Source: Drosophila miranda
Taxonomy: Eukaryota; Arthropoda; Insecta; Diptera; Drosophilidae
DNA: 64,000 nucleotides
Direction of reading: 5' to 3'
NCBI RefSeq assembly: GCF_003369915.1
Contig: NC_046674.1
Location: forward strand, 42,571,338-42,635,337
Part shown: in pieces, positions 12,197 to 22,962 of the stretch
Layout of the letters: each line of letters opens with the position of its first letter
Numbering within the stretch: the first letter of the stretch is position 1
Notes under the pieces: generated by a model
Databases searched by the model: none
What the model saw: only the letters and a program-made list of their open reading frames with translations
What the model was told of the DNA's origin: nothing
Made by a program: the position numbers and the translations under genes

Positions 12197-12263
12197 AAGC
12201 CCCCCACCAGATCAGACTAGGGGTGGTTACATCTCCTAGACTGATACCGCATGAAGCGACTTG
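12197..12263 (-). other. Family 2 purine tract region before the 3' LTR
   Basis: On the minus strand the sequence next to the LTR reads GGTGGGGGGCTT and then TGTAGGGGG. The G-rich run is the likely plus-strand primer. It is short and ends in CTT, so the exact priming point is uncertain. No gene lies between pol and the LTR. Confidence 0.55.
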
Positions 12264-15200
12264 TTATTGTCGTATGTCCTTTGCGTGGTAGTTACCCAGC
12301 AGGCGTCCTTGCAGATCTTCCAATTCGTAGTAGGAATTACCTATCTTCCTAAGGACACGGGCTTTTAAAAAAGCAGGCCCAAACTTGGCGTTGTAGCCGG
12401 ACTGAAAACAACTTGGCTTAAAATTTCTTCTAAACCCTTCTTGACCTACTGCGAACGTTACTTCGCTGGACCGTAAATTGTATCGCTGCTCGTTCAGCTT
12501 GTGACTTCGTTGCATTTGCTTTCCAGCGCTCTGGCGTACTATTTCAAAGGAATCTTGCTTATCGAACCACATCGATCGATCCTCTAGCATGTTCAATTTT
12601 CTTAATAACGAATATGTCGAACCACTCGTAATCATGTGTTGACCGAAAGCTAAATAATACGGAGTCGTTCCTACGCTGGCATGTCTCGCCGATCTTAACG
12701 CACACGCTATTCTGTTTAAGCACTCGTCCCAGTTTTTCTGGTCGGGTCGTATGTAAGCCCGGATACCAGCAATCACGGAACGGTTTACCCGTTCGGAGGC
12801 GTTCGCCTGAGGTGAATGGACTGCCGTCAGGGTGTGCGTTACTTTGAACTGGGTCAAGAGTTATCGGAACGTTTCAGATCGAAACTGCGATCCATTATCG
12901 GACACGATAGTTTCGGGTACACCAAATGTCATGAACAGCTCTCCATCGAGGTACTTGACCACCACATCTGCGCTAATTTTCTTCACCGGTTTCAGAAATA
13001 CGTATTTTGAGAAATGATCGAGCACAATAAAAATGCCAATATTCCCGCTTCTGGACCGGGGATAGGCCCCAAAAAATCAACGAATAGCCTTTGGAAAAAC
13101 CGGTGGGTTTCTGGTGCTTTCCCCAACGGAGGTCGGAGAATGCGATTCGGAGCCTTAGTCATTTTACACACGTCACAGGAGTTGATATGCGCCTTGACAT
13201 CCGAAACCAAACCTGGCCAAAAGTAGTGACGCCTTACGCGTTCGATCGTTTTGTGGATTCCTCCATGAGCAGCTAGCGATCTATCATGCGCTCGAACTAG
13301 GATATCCGGAACCAAACTCTTTGGCACCCAGAGCTTCCAAGCATACTCGTCGTGGATTTGCTCTCCAGACAGGTGCTCTGCACGACGGAATACGAAGACG
13401 CCGTCAGTTTTCAAATCAGGCAGCTTATCCCTATTGGTTTCTACTCGACTAACTAACTCGGTGTACTCGGGTGACTTGAATTCTGCCGATTCCAGATCCA
13501 CCAGCGATCCTTCGGGTGATTCCAAAGCAGCCACCATCTCTTCATTAACCCGCGACAAGGCATCAGGAACCACGTTCTGAGTACCTTTACGATGCTCAAT
13601 TTTGAATCGGTATCTTTGCAATCCCAGTGCCCATCGAGCTAGCCGAGAACTGAGGTCGGTATTAGACATGAGCCATTTTAAGGACGCGTGATCCGTTATC
13701 ACGGTGAATTCGTGCCCTTCTACGTACGCTCTGAAATTCTTCAGTGATACTATGGCGGCTAAACATTCTTGCTCCGTTACTGTATAATTTCGTTGAGCTT
13801 TGTTTAGCTTTTTTGAGACATAAGCGATCGGACATTCGTCCCCTTCTTCAGACAGCTGCACCAGAACTCCCCCTACTCCTGTTTTGCTAGCATCACAGTG
13901 GATGTAAAACGGTTTCGTGAAATCAGGGCTCCTTAATACCGGGGCTTCGCAAAGGCACCGCTTCAATTCATTGAAGGCTTCTATGGCTTCCTTTGGAAAC
14001 ATAAACTTCCTTTTGGTTGTCATGACGTCGGTCAAGGGCGAGGCGAGTGACGCAAAATTTGGTACGAACTTGCGATACCACCCACACATTCCTATGAAGC
14101 TTCTCAGTCCCCTCAGGTTTTTCGGAACTGGGAACTCGGCAATAGCCTTTATCTTGTCGGGATCGGTTCGGACTCCTCCGTCTCCTATTATGTGCCCCAA
14201 ATACTTTACACGGCGCATGCAGAAATGGCTTTTACTGATGTTGATCGTTAATTTCCCACGCCTGAGTTGCTTAGCCATCTCTAATAGTACTTCTAGATGT
14301 CGTTCGAAATTTGAAGAAACTATCAACAGATCATCTAAGTAGATGAACACTTCGTTTCGAAGGTTACAAGGAACTATTTTGTCCATTAATCGTGACATGG
14401 TACTGGTGGCGTTGCACAGCCCGAAAGGCATCGTCTTGAATTGGTAAAGGGACGCCCAGGGACTGTAAAGGCCGTCTTATCCCGGGACTTTACATCCAAC
14501 GGTACTTGCCAGTACGCATCCTTCAAATCAAGACTGGAGATGAATTCTGCTTTCGGCAAACGGCTCAGGATCCCGTTAATCTGAGGCAAGGGATAAGCAT
14601 CCTTTTCCGTGAAACTGTTTACTTTCCGACAATCCAAACAGATGCGGATTTTTCCCGGCTTGGAGACCAACACTATTGGCGAGGACCAAGCGCTGTCTGA
14701 CTCCTCTATTACTCCCAATTGGATCATCCGGTCTATTTCCGAGTACATCGCCTTCTCTACAGCTGGCGAAACAGGGAAATGTCTTTGTTTCACTGGCCTA
14801 GCGTTCCCCACGTCGATAACATGTGTTATCAAGTCGGTTTTTCCTAAACCTTCTTGAGCAAATGAGGGATAACACTTCAGAACATTGGATAACTGATCCC
14901 TTTGTTTCGGCGTCAGCACGTGCTGTTCAACCCCGCTTGTCTCCTGGGTCAACATATCTATTTCGGACACTCGCAACTGACTGGGCAACAGGTCATACAG
15001 CTCCCAAAAGTCAATTCCTAGGTATAGATCATGTTTGAGCGAAGGAATTAAGTATAAATCAAGAGACTTCTTCTCGTCTCCATATTCCACGTCCACTCTC
15101 ATAATTCCCACTATCTCTTGAGCCTTACCATCCGCCGTTTTGGCTTTATCATTGATACGTTTGTATGGTGCATCGGCAAGAACTAATTCCTTAGCCAACT

Positions 15201-15621
15201 CGCCTCCAACACAACTGATAGAGGCTCCGGAGTCTAACAAGCCATAGACGGTTCGATTGAACAAACGGATTGGTAAGAACGGACGAGGATCCCTCTTTAT
15301 GTCGGAGAGCGCGCTCAGATACTTAATTCCTGACCGGCATTTCTTTACCTTTTGCCAAAACCGAGTCATTCGCTTCCCTTTTCGCGATCTTGTAGCCCCT
15401 TTCCCTATATAAAACTCAATTCCGGTATTTAAATCGTCCAATCTGGTTGGGTCTGTGCAATTCAACAGTGAGCTGTCGTTGCTTTTTTGTAGGTCTGGGT
15501 AAGTCGTGGTCACTACTGGTAGTGGAAGTACATCTAATCGGTATTGGTGCCTTGATGGCGTAGCACACACGAAGTCTTCTGTTTGAACGGCAACTTCGGC
15601 GTGCTGAGCTTGGAGTTTTTT
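12264..15621 (-). pseudogene. Family 2 pol: protease, RT, RNase H, integrase
   Basis: Pol is read after a -1 shift at 15615-15621. The domains in order are protease with LLDSGAS (near 15240), RT with MPFGLCNA and YLDD (near 14340), RNase H with HCDAS and VITDHASLKWL, and integrase. Integrase has an HHCC finger (HGGIHKT through CDVCK, around 13170-13250), a DNGSQF block, and an E block near SPQANASERV. The protein ends with a GPY/F-like tail at 12264. Breaks are one missing base near 14449 (RT), one near 13065 (integrase), and an in-frame TAA at about 12858-12860. The two single-base losses are absent from the plus-strand copy; the TAA is shared. The first two may be base-calling errors, but the TAA looks real. 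Confidence 0.9.
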
Positions 15622-16958
15622 GAACATTTCTCGCAACTGGGCTTGTATGTATTAGAAGCACCACAGCCATAGCAGAAAATTCCCCGTTCAGAAACACAAT
15701 CTTGATATCTGTGTCCCGTCTTCCGACAATTCCAACAGATCAATGCAATTGCGTCTACTTCCATCTCCCTTTCACTCTCTGAATATTCTTGATCCTCCAT
15801 GTTCTGTTTTAGCTCCGATATGTCTCGACGAAAAGGCATTGTTTTCGCATACCCATGCGAAGTTTTAACGTCCTCTAAGAAGATTTCGCGTCTTCGACAA
15901 ATTTCCCTGAGCTCCTGTACCGTTCTGATTTCTACGTTCAACAGTTCATGGCGAATCTCCGGACGCAGGTTATTCTTCAATACCCGAACCAACTTCCGAA
16001 TGGTCCAGGGTACCTCCAACTGATCGGTCAAGCTAGAGATGCTATCGTAAAACCCATCGAAAGTCTCGCTTGCCTTCTGCTTCCGGTTTCGGATCAGTTC
16101 TTCGATGTCAACGTCATCTTTTTCTTGGCGAAATTGCAGTCGTAAGGCAGCACATAAAGTATCCCATTGAACTTCAACTACTGCCTTGTGATGTCGCCAG
16201 TAGAACTCGTTAGCTTTTCCTTCAAACAAAACACTCACATTCCGGCAAAGCACGGAAAAATTTCCTTCCAAAGTTTGATGGGTCAATGCCTCTACTCTAT
16301 ATATGAAGTTGTCTATCGATACCCCGACTCCCGAGAACTTAATTTTCCATCCATTGAGTATATGGACCACTTTGTCCGGTCTCTGGGATAAATCAGAGAA
16401 ACCGCTTCGCAATGGTGACGGATGACCTATGCTTTGGGGTGCTTGTCTATGGCCAGGACCAGTTCCCTCTCCATAGTTAGTTGCTTGCAACTGCTCGGAC
16501 AACGGCGTTGGAGAACGGTCTAACGCTGCGGTGACAGTGGACTGACTTGAGGTTCGGGTTACCTGTTGCATTGAATCAACTACCGAGCTTTGAATCAGCT
16601 CTGCCATTCGTTTACTTAGCGAAGCGAGCAATCTCTGTTCCATTGCCAACAGATCTATATTTTTAGAAGAACTCGCTTCTTCTCCCCCTTTTGCACGTTC
16701 CTTGGACTGAGCGCGAGTATTTTGCGCTACTACCTTCGGCACAGCCCCGCTTGCAGTTCTACACCTGCTTTTACATACCGGGCAAACATTGATAGTCTTT
16801 AAATATGTGGTCATACAGGGAAGATGGAACTCGTGCTCGCAAACCGATCGGAATACCTCATCTGTGGTCTGTATGGCTTTCTGGCACAGCGCGCACACAG
16901 GTCTTACACCTTCACCTGCCCCTTGGGCTTCCTTTCCGGGAGATCTGTCCAAACCCAT
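15534..16958 (-). CDS. Family 2 Gag with N-terminal RING-H2 finger
   Basis: This is an open frame of 474 residues. Residues 22-62 hold a full RING-H2 ligand set: C22, C25, C40, H42, H45, C48, C59 and C62, with the spacing C-x2-C-x14-C-x-H-x2-H-x2-C-x10-C-x2-C. RING-H2 domains usually recruit E2 ubiquitin-conjugating enzymes; ligase activity here is inference. The middle (about residues 205-360) is a retrotransposon Gag capsid-like region rich in helices. Near the C-terminus is a CCHC knuckle (CWNCRKTGHRYQDC), then CYGC-x9-CEKC in which the expected histidine is T. The last codons overlap pol. It has no frameshift or stop and is the only complete gag in the window. The start is the first ATG, just upstream of the finger. 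Confidence 0.88.
   Translation of the reverse strand: MGLDRSPGKEAQGAGEGVRPVCALCQKAIQTTDEVFRSVCEHEFHLPCMTTYLKTINVCPVCKSRCRTASGAVPKVVAQNTRAQSKERAKGGEEASSSKNIDLLAMEQRLLASLSKRMAELIQSSVVDSMQQVTRTSSQSTVTAALDRSPTPLSEQLQATNYGEGTGPGHRQAPQSIGHPSPLRSGFSDLSQRPDKVVHILNGWKIKFSGVGVSIDNFIYRVEALTHQTLEGNFSVLCRNVSVLFEGKANEFYWRHHKAVVEVQWDTLCAALRLQFRQEKDDVDIEELIRNRKQKASETFDGFYDSISSLTDQLEVPWTIRKLVRVLKNNLRPEIRHELLNVEIRTVQELREICRRREIFLEDVKTSHGYAKTMPFRRDISELKQNMEDQEYSESEREMEVDAIALICWNCRKTGHRYQDCVSERGIFCYGCGASNTYKPSCEKCSKNSKLSTPKLPFKQKTSCVLRHQGTNTD
15615..15621 (-). promoter_or_regulatory. Family 2 -1 ribosomal frameshift heptamer A AAA AAC
   Basis: In the gag frame the codons are TCA AAA AAC, so the heptamer is in the correct register for tandem slippage. 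After a -1 slip the next codons (CTC CAA GCT) give KKLQAQHAEV, which is the start of the pol frame. A AAA AAC is a standard retroviral slip site. The site lies five codons after the last zinc-binding CEKC. A downstream pseudoknot was not assessed. Confidence 0.88.
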
Positions 16959-17754
16959 GGCAAGAAAATGCTACTTATCTCGGTTGTTTCCTATCATCTA
17001 TGTAGTATGGGATTGGTTTGGCAATACTACTCTGAAAGTCGTGACTATAATTCGTCCTAACTTTGTTTTATTCAACTAAAATTTCGATACTAAGTTTTGA
17101 TACCAATAATGAACTCTATGACCGACGCTCGCGCACCACAATCTACATTCTACTCTTTTTCGATATCTCCTTTGAAAGGTTTACGTTTAGTTCGAACGCG
17201 ACTCGCATCTACGGATCGACACTGATTCCGACAGTGGGTACCCAGATTGTTCGCCGCCGGCAGCGGACAGTAACCGATAATAAAACCTGATCTATCTGTT
17301 TTCCAGCTTCCGACAGCTAACTCTGAGACCACCGTCAGTAATTCTGGAATAAATCTCTTCTCTCCATCGTGGATAGAGTAACGCTCGAAAGCAGAATATC
17401 TATGTTCCAATGCGCTGGAGTCGAAGAAAACTTTTACTTAATAGGATGGTGTGAACACTAACGCGGTATTTCCCGCAGGGTCAGGCGGTCGACATTCGTC
17501 ATTCTCGCTCTGCAATTCCACTGAAGGATTTAGCCTACGTCGCTTCTAGTTAATTGAGCCTCTTCTTGCTGACTGTCATCTGGGGTCAGAAAGGAATAAC
17601 TCTGCTCCTTTATCTGGTTTCCACTTCAGATGACTAGTCCGCAAGGGATAGCGAAAGCACTTTAACGGAAAAGGAAACTTTTGTAAACGCGGAAAAGAAA
17701 ATTTCTATCTAATCATCCACGGGTCCAACCGAGTATTTGAATCTACCCTGTCGG
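16959..17754 (-). other. Family 2 leader between primer site and gag
   Basis: This is about 800 nt of untranslated sequence. The short frames in it (up to about 86 codons) have no recognisable domain. Packaging signals or an IRES would be expected in this interval, but I see no specific motif. Confidence 0.6.
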
Positions 17755-17772
17755 GCCCCACGTTGGGCGCCA
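17755..17772 (-). other. Family 2 primer binding site (tRNA-Lys)
   Basis: On the minus strand the site reads TGGCGCCCAACGTGGGGC. This is complementary to the 3' end of eukaryotic tRNA-Lys(CTT), including the CCA, over 18 nt. It lies 62 nt inside the LTR edge at 17835; most LTR elements place it within about 10 nt. Confidence 0.85.
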
Positions 17773-17815
17773 CTTATGAAAATTTCTTTAATCATTTAAT
17801 AAAATTATCTTTTTA

Positions 17816-17834
17816 GTTATAATATTATTATAAC
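17816..17834. other. Palindromic hairpin between 5' LTR and primer site
   Basis: The sequence GTTATAATATTATTATAAC forms an 8-bp stem with a 3-nt loop. It abuts the LTR terminus directly. It could shorten the distance between U5 and the primer site in the RNA; that role is inference. Confidence 0.6.
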
Positions 17835-20325
17835 TGTAACGTGTAACGCTCGTCTACGCTAGACGGACAGGAGGGGCGATCTGCAAAGGCGGGGCACGCT
17901 TTAAATGTTCCGGCTCTAGCTCGTCGGCTTTGGGGTGGTGGTTCTTGCGCGTACAGATCGTCTCCATTTAGCAACACTATCACGCGATAATTTTAACGAT
18001 TTATTTTCCTAAGAATTGAGCGTGCTGCGACTATACGGTGCTAGAACTACCGGTAGATCGACGAAAAGATAAAAGAAACGCTCCGTAAAGAATAGGGGAG
18101 AGTGCAGAAGAGAAGGAAGGAGAAGATGAGGGAGAGAGAGAGAGAGGGAAAGTAGAAAGAGAGTGAAGAGTGAGGGAAAGAGGAGGAGATATCGGTTGCT
18201 ATCCCACGGATGTCAGTGTGGTAGCTTATTTTGCCCGCCCAACCTATGACCATCTTCCTTGAAACCGGAAGTTTCAGATGGCCCCTTTAGCTAGATCGCG
18301 GTTACACGCACGCCGGCACAGAGTTCATCCTTTTGTATCTTTATCTAAATTCCATTATATATTTGTTCGATAAACGATCAAAACTAATATATTCAGCGAT
18401 GGCATATTTTTCTAATTCTAGAGATCTACAGCGAGTATATGTATATGAGAGATTCTGAGGCGTATATAAAGTGATATGAGGTGGGGTTAATACTTAAGGC
18501 GTATCTTAAGGTTAGCAGGGTATTCCTGGCACAAATTCATTCAAATTTTCTTTCAATTCGGTTGCTTGTATACAACTGGCAATATAGGATATAGTGAGGA
18601 AAGTGTAAGATTGCTGCTATGCATTAGCGATTTCATCGTAAATTCGTTTCTTATTTACTTTTCGAGAGCTTAGGATTGGGCGCGCCCGCTAGAACCAAAC
18701 GAAAGTCGCAGGATTTTACTCACGCAATTACGTTTCTCCATCGGCGAAAGATCGATCTTCCGGCAACTGCTGAAATAGAACGTTATCCTTTTTCTTTCGT
18801 TTACAATAGTGCTTTCGAGACCTTTGATTTCCCTCAGGCGGGGTTAGATCTAAATCCAATCAATTTCTGTTTTGTTTCGGGTGCTTTTTAGATTTCTTAC
18901 AATTTCCTCTAAATTCTTTCCAATATTTCATATAAATTCTTAATTAGAACGGGTACAACTAGTATTTAAAGCTAAATCTTAGGAACTTCATTTGTTTGTT
19001 CAAAGGAACGATTCTAGAGTCTTATTCATGGGTTCGAGTCTCTGTCGGATTCGACGGAATGGCCTAACTGATATTTAAGCTAAATTTTAGGAGCTTCATT
19101 TGTTTGCTCAAAGGAGCGATTCTAGAGTCTTGTTCATTGGTTCGAGTCTCTGGCGAATTCGACCGGATGGCCTGCAGCTCAATTACTTTTTAACTGGGTT
19201 GGGCGAATCGCATCGGACTGCCTGCCAAGGAGAGGATAGGCGGGACTGAAATCAGGGTCCGAAGAGCGTATTTATTAATTTTAATTCTGCTGGGCTGCTC
19301 TCGGGCCGTGTCTTTCTTCAACACCGGCTTTACTGCGCCATTTTTGAAACACGGACCGAGATCTGGATTCTACGTCGACGAAACTCTATTAATACAGGGG
19401 TCTGTTGAAGCGGGAACGGTAGATCGTATTTTCTTTGCAAGTCTTTAGAACATTAAACGTTGCAGGGCTCGAATGCGCCTGGTTTTGCCAGCACAAACTC
19501 CTCGCCGGGCGACATGGGCGCCGGTTGGGGACGGGGAGCGGCCGACGGAACGAGAATATCAGCCCACGAGCAGTGGACGCGGTCTCGGCTTGTTGATGCG
19601 GCACGTGGAATCTACGGAGCCTCTCGGCGGATCCGGGAAAAACGATGAACCAGTATGCTGACGCCTGCGATTTCCAGGCGGGTCGAAGTACTCCACTTTG
19701 CTGGTCACTTTTTGGTGCCGCAAACGTGGGGTGCCTTACGGCGCCTTAGCACGTGTCGCGCTAGGCTGGGGCGCGTAAGGCGGCGTCTTCCCGAGGAGCT
19801 GGTCCACAATTTCCGCAGGAAATCTTTTGCTGCGGAAAATACGAGTTACCTCTATTAGATATTCGCCCGGAGAACGGGGATCGACATTTATCTTACCGCA
19901 GTGGCGGCGGTATCCGTGGATGTACACAGATTAATCCAGCCTCTGGCGGTTCTCGGGGTTAGAACGCCCACAGAAGAGGTTGCTCCCGCAGAAAACGGCC
20001 ACACTTATAACCCTTCCGGCACTGTACACACTTTCGACTATATTTAGTGGAATTAGGCGCGGATGTAAAACTTTTCACTGATTGGAAAAAACACGACTCG
20101 TCGGCTTGATTATCGCACAGGAAAAGATCGAAGCCGGAAACCTGCTCTGGCCACTTGACATTTGCATGCACTCTTGCATGGGGAGGTTACGCCCTCTAGG
20201 TTGCCAAATTGGAGCAACCCTGACCTCGGCTGATTTCGATAATTGTCAATCTTGCGGTCAGCTGCCCAGGCAGCTGATCGGCAGGCACCTTCCAACACGT
20301 ACAAAGGCGATTCATGCCCCCTACA
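17835..20325 (-). repeat. Family 2 5' LTR
   Basis: This LTR is 2491 bp, with TG and CA termini. It differs from the 3' LTR by the homopolymer losses noted there and a few substitutions, for example AGCTAAATC at 18970 against AGCTAGATC, and ACCCTTCC near 20010 against ACCTCTCC. It would carry the promoter on the minus strand. Confidence 0.92.
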
Positions 20326-20329
20326 TATG
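20326..20329. repeat. TATG target-site duplication, right side of family 2 insertion
   Basis: This is the partner of 9708-9711. The host sequence resumes as TATGCTTCTTCTATCC, the integrase sequence of family 1. Confidence 0.9.
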
Positions 20330-22962
20330 CTTCTTCTATCCAGGAATTGAGAGAATTCAGCTGACACAAATTTTTTTCCATTATCCGTGTGTACTATTTG
20401 AGGCACGCCAAACTGCGCGAAGACCTCGGCGTGCAAGAATCGGAAGCCTTCAATCAGACATATCTGGACATGTGATCGAGGACTATCAGTATGACTACAT
20501 TGCCACTTCGAGTCCACTTCGAGTCGGATATGGACTCTGGAAATCCAGGTACAGTTTTTGAATCGGCCTCTCGGTTATGGTTTCGGCCCCCATGAGTTGA
20601 CGGTGATCCTGTGTTGAATGTTTTGTTTCTTTGCAGGTGTCACAATCAGCCACATATGACTTCACCTGCACGGTCATCCGGGGCCACCGTCCCAGTGTCC
20701 TCGCGATACCTCCATGCATTGCCACATCGCTGTCGTGAGCATGTTGGATCAGTGTGCTCGTCAGGGCTTCTGGGATCCATAGCTTCCACGAAAACTCCTC
20801 TAATTCCGGCCGGCCAAACTGTGTGCGCTTAAACAGCAGTCCTTCCTCCACCTTCAGGTCTGGGAACTCATCCTTATCGCTCTGGACCGACTCGATTTTT
20901 CTTCGGTAATCTTCATCCTCGAAGGCTGTGGTGTCGAACTCCAGGAAGTCGATAGTGTCAACGTCAAAGGGACGTGACAGCGTATCGGCGACGATATTTT
21001 CCTTTCTTTTGCGGTGCTCAATTTCGAAGTCATAAGCCTGGAGAGCCAACGACCACCTGGCTAGCCTCCCATCCAGTGCCTTGAATCGCATGAGCCACTG
21101 CAAACTCGCGTGATCTGTTATCACCGTGAATGGCATCAGTTCTACGTATGCACGGAACTTCTCTTTGGCTCTTACCGCCGCCAGACACTCCTTCTCTGGT
21201 ACGCTATAGTTGAGCTGTGCCCCTCTTAGCTTAGAAGGAAGAGGAACTCTTAGGAAGAGAACTGCTCCAATCCCCACGTGGCTCGCATCACACTGGATAA
21301 AGAAGTGCTTCTTAAAGTCCGGGTGATGTAGCACGGGGGCGCTGGTAAGTGCTTTTTTGAGCTCATCGAACGATTTTCCTGCCTCCTCCGTCAGCTAAAA
21401 TTGCCCTTTTCCTTTCAGACAGTCCGTCAGAGGAGCCGAGAGTGCGGAGAAATTTCGGATAAACCGCCGATACCAGCCAGCTGTCCCCAAAAATCTCCGG
21501 ATTTGTTTCACGTTCTTTGGCATTGGTATTTGGGTGATCGCCTGCACTTTCTCCGGATCTTTCCTAAGTGCGCCGTCGCCTACGGTGTACCCTAAATACT
21601 TTAAATATTTATAGCCGAATTTCGATTTTTTTCTTTCAATTGTCAGGTTTGCCTCCTTGAGACACTTGGCCACTTCCTCTAACAGGTGTATATGCTCCTC
21701 AAACGTCCGGGAAATAACTAGTAGATCGTCCAAGTATACAAAAACATGGCTTCGGAGTCGTTGTGGAATTACTCGATACATCCACCGACACAGCCGTTGG
21801 GCTGCATTGCACAACCCGAAGGGCATCGATTTAAATTGATAGAGTGGTCTGCCCGGCACCGTGAATGCTGTGTACGTCCGACTTTCAGGCTCCAGCTCTA
21901 TCTGCCAAAATGCGTGCTTTAAATCGATGCTGCTTATGTACACAGTTTCCTCTACGCGGCTCAGGATTGACTCGATGCTTTGCAGCGGGTAAGCATCCTT
22001 CACGGTTAATTTGTTTAGTTTCCGCGCATCCAGACACAATCGGTTTTTTCCCGGCTTCCGTACCAGCGTCACGCGGTTGCTCCACGGGCTCTCGCTTGTT
22101 TCGATGACTCCGAGACGCAACAATTCGTCCACCTCGGCAAACAACAGCTCTTGCACCGCGGGAGATACCGGGTAAAATCGCTCCTTTACGGGTACGGCTC
22201 CCTCGATTAATTGAATTTCGTGCCTTTCGAGCGTCGTTCTTCCCAAACCATGTGTGTCGAATGCCTTGAAGTTGTTCTTCACCTGGTCCAGACGTGTCTG
22301 CTGCGTGTGCGTCAACTCGTGCGGTTCCGTTGGTTTACTCCTAGTCAGCACCTCAGCATCAATTTCGGCTAATTCCTTGTGTCGTTCTAGGCCTACTATA
22401 TTCGGAGCCAGACCAAACTTCCGCCAGAAATCGACCGCTATGTACAGCGATTGTTTTAGCGAGGGACACAGGAACAACTCCATAGTCTGCTTCTGGCCTC
22501 CATACGTCATAGGTCCATACGTCGACACATGTCCCAGTATTTTATGAGGAGTGCCGCCCGCTGTTTGTACTGAGAATTTCTTTATGTCTAAAAATTTCAG
22601 CTCCAATTCTCCTATCAGTTCCAGGCCACCTTTCCCCAGAAGGCTCACCGATGCCCCTGTATCCAGTAGTCCCATCAGCGTCCTCGGGGCCAACTTCACT
22701 CGTGCGAATGGCCTGTCATCCTGACGCATGGCCGAGTGGACTGCTGCACACACCTGGAGCCGCCTCCTCTTTCGCCCCTATCGCGGCTATCTTTCCTTCG
22801 GGTAATACAGCTTGGTTAAAGCTTGGTAGTGTAAATATCCTTATTGCTACTTCTTTCCTTAGGGGTATCTAATTTAGCGTTGGATGGCCTTTCTATTGGC
22901 TGCTTCGCGGCGACGTGGAACTCGACTCCTCCAATTGCGTCGTGCTCCTTTTCGCGTTTCCC
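20330..22962 (-). pseudogene. Copy B1 pol: protease to integrase, host of the family 2 insertion
   Basis: This is the best preserved family 1 pol. Protease and RT are one open frame (21395-22753, 452 residues) because this copy has TTA where the others have TAA at the protease/RT junction. RNase H and the integrase finger are open at 20495-21334 (HGGIART and CDTCKETK). The TAG at 21395-21397 and the 11-bp duplication at 20503-20524 break the remainder. The insertion at 20329 separates the rest of integrase, of which only 9681-9711 is left beyond the family 2 element. The pol linker is the short form. Confidence 0.88.

Larger units (their letters stand above)
9712..20325 (-). mobile_element. 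Family 2 Ty3/gypsy element with 2.49-kb LTRs, complete from LTR to LTR
   Basis: This 10.6-kb element is inserted in the integrase region of family 1 copy B1, in the same transcriptional direction. The order on the minus strand is 5' LTR (17835-20325), hairpin spacer, tRNA-Lys primer site, leader, gag, pol by -1 frameshift, purine tract and 3' LTR (9712-12196). There is no env-like ORF between pol and the 3' LTR. The LTRs begin TG, end CA, and differ by only a handful of bases by eye, so the insertion is young. Protease, RT, RNase H and integrase are all recognisable. The RT resembles that of family 1 but the two families are clearly distinct. Confidence 0.93.

Noticed and set aside
12197..12263. 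env-like gene between family 2 pol and the 3' LTR
   Set aside because: Only about 70 nt separate pol from the LTR. There is no room and no signal peptide or membrane segment.
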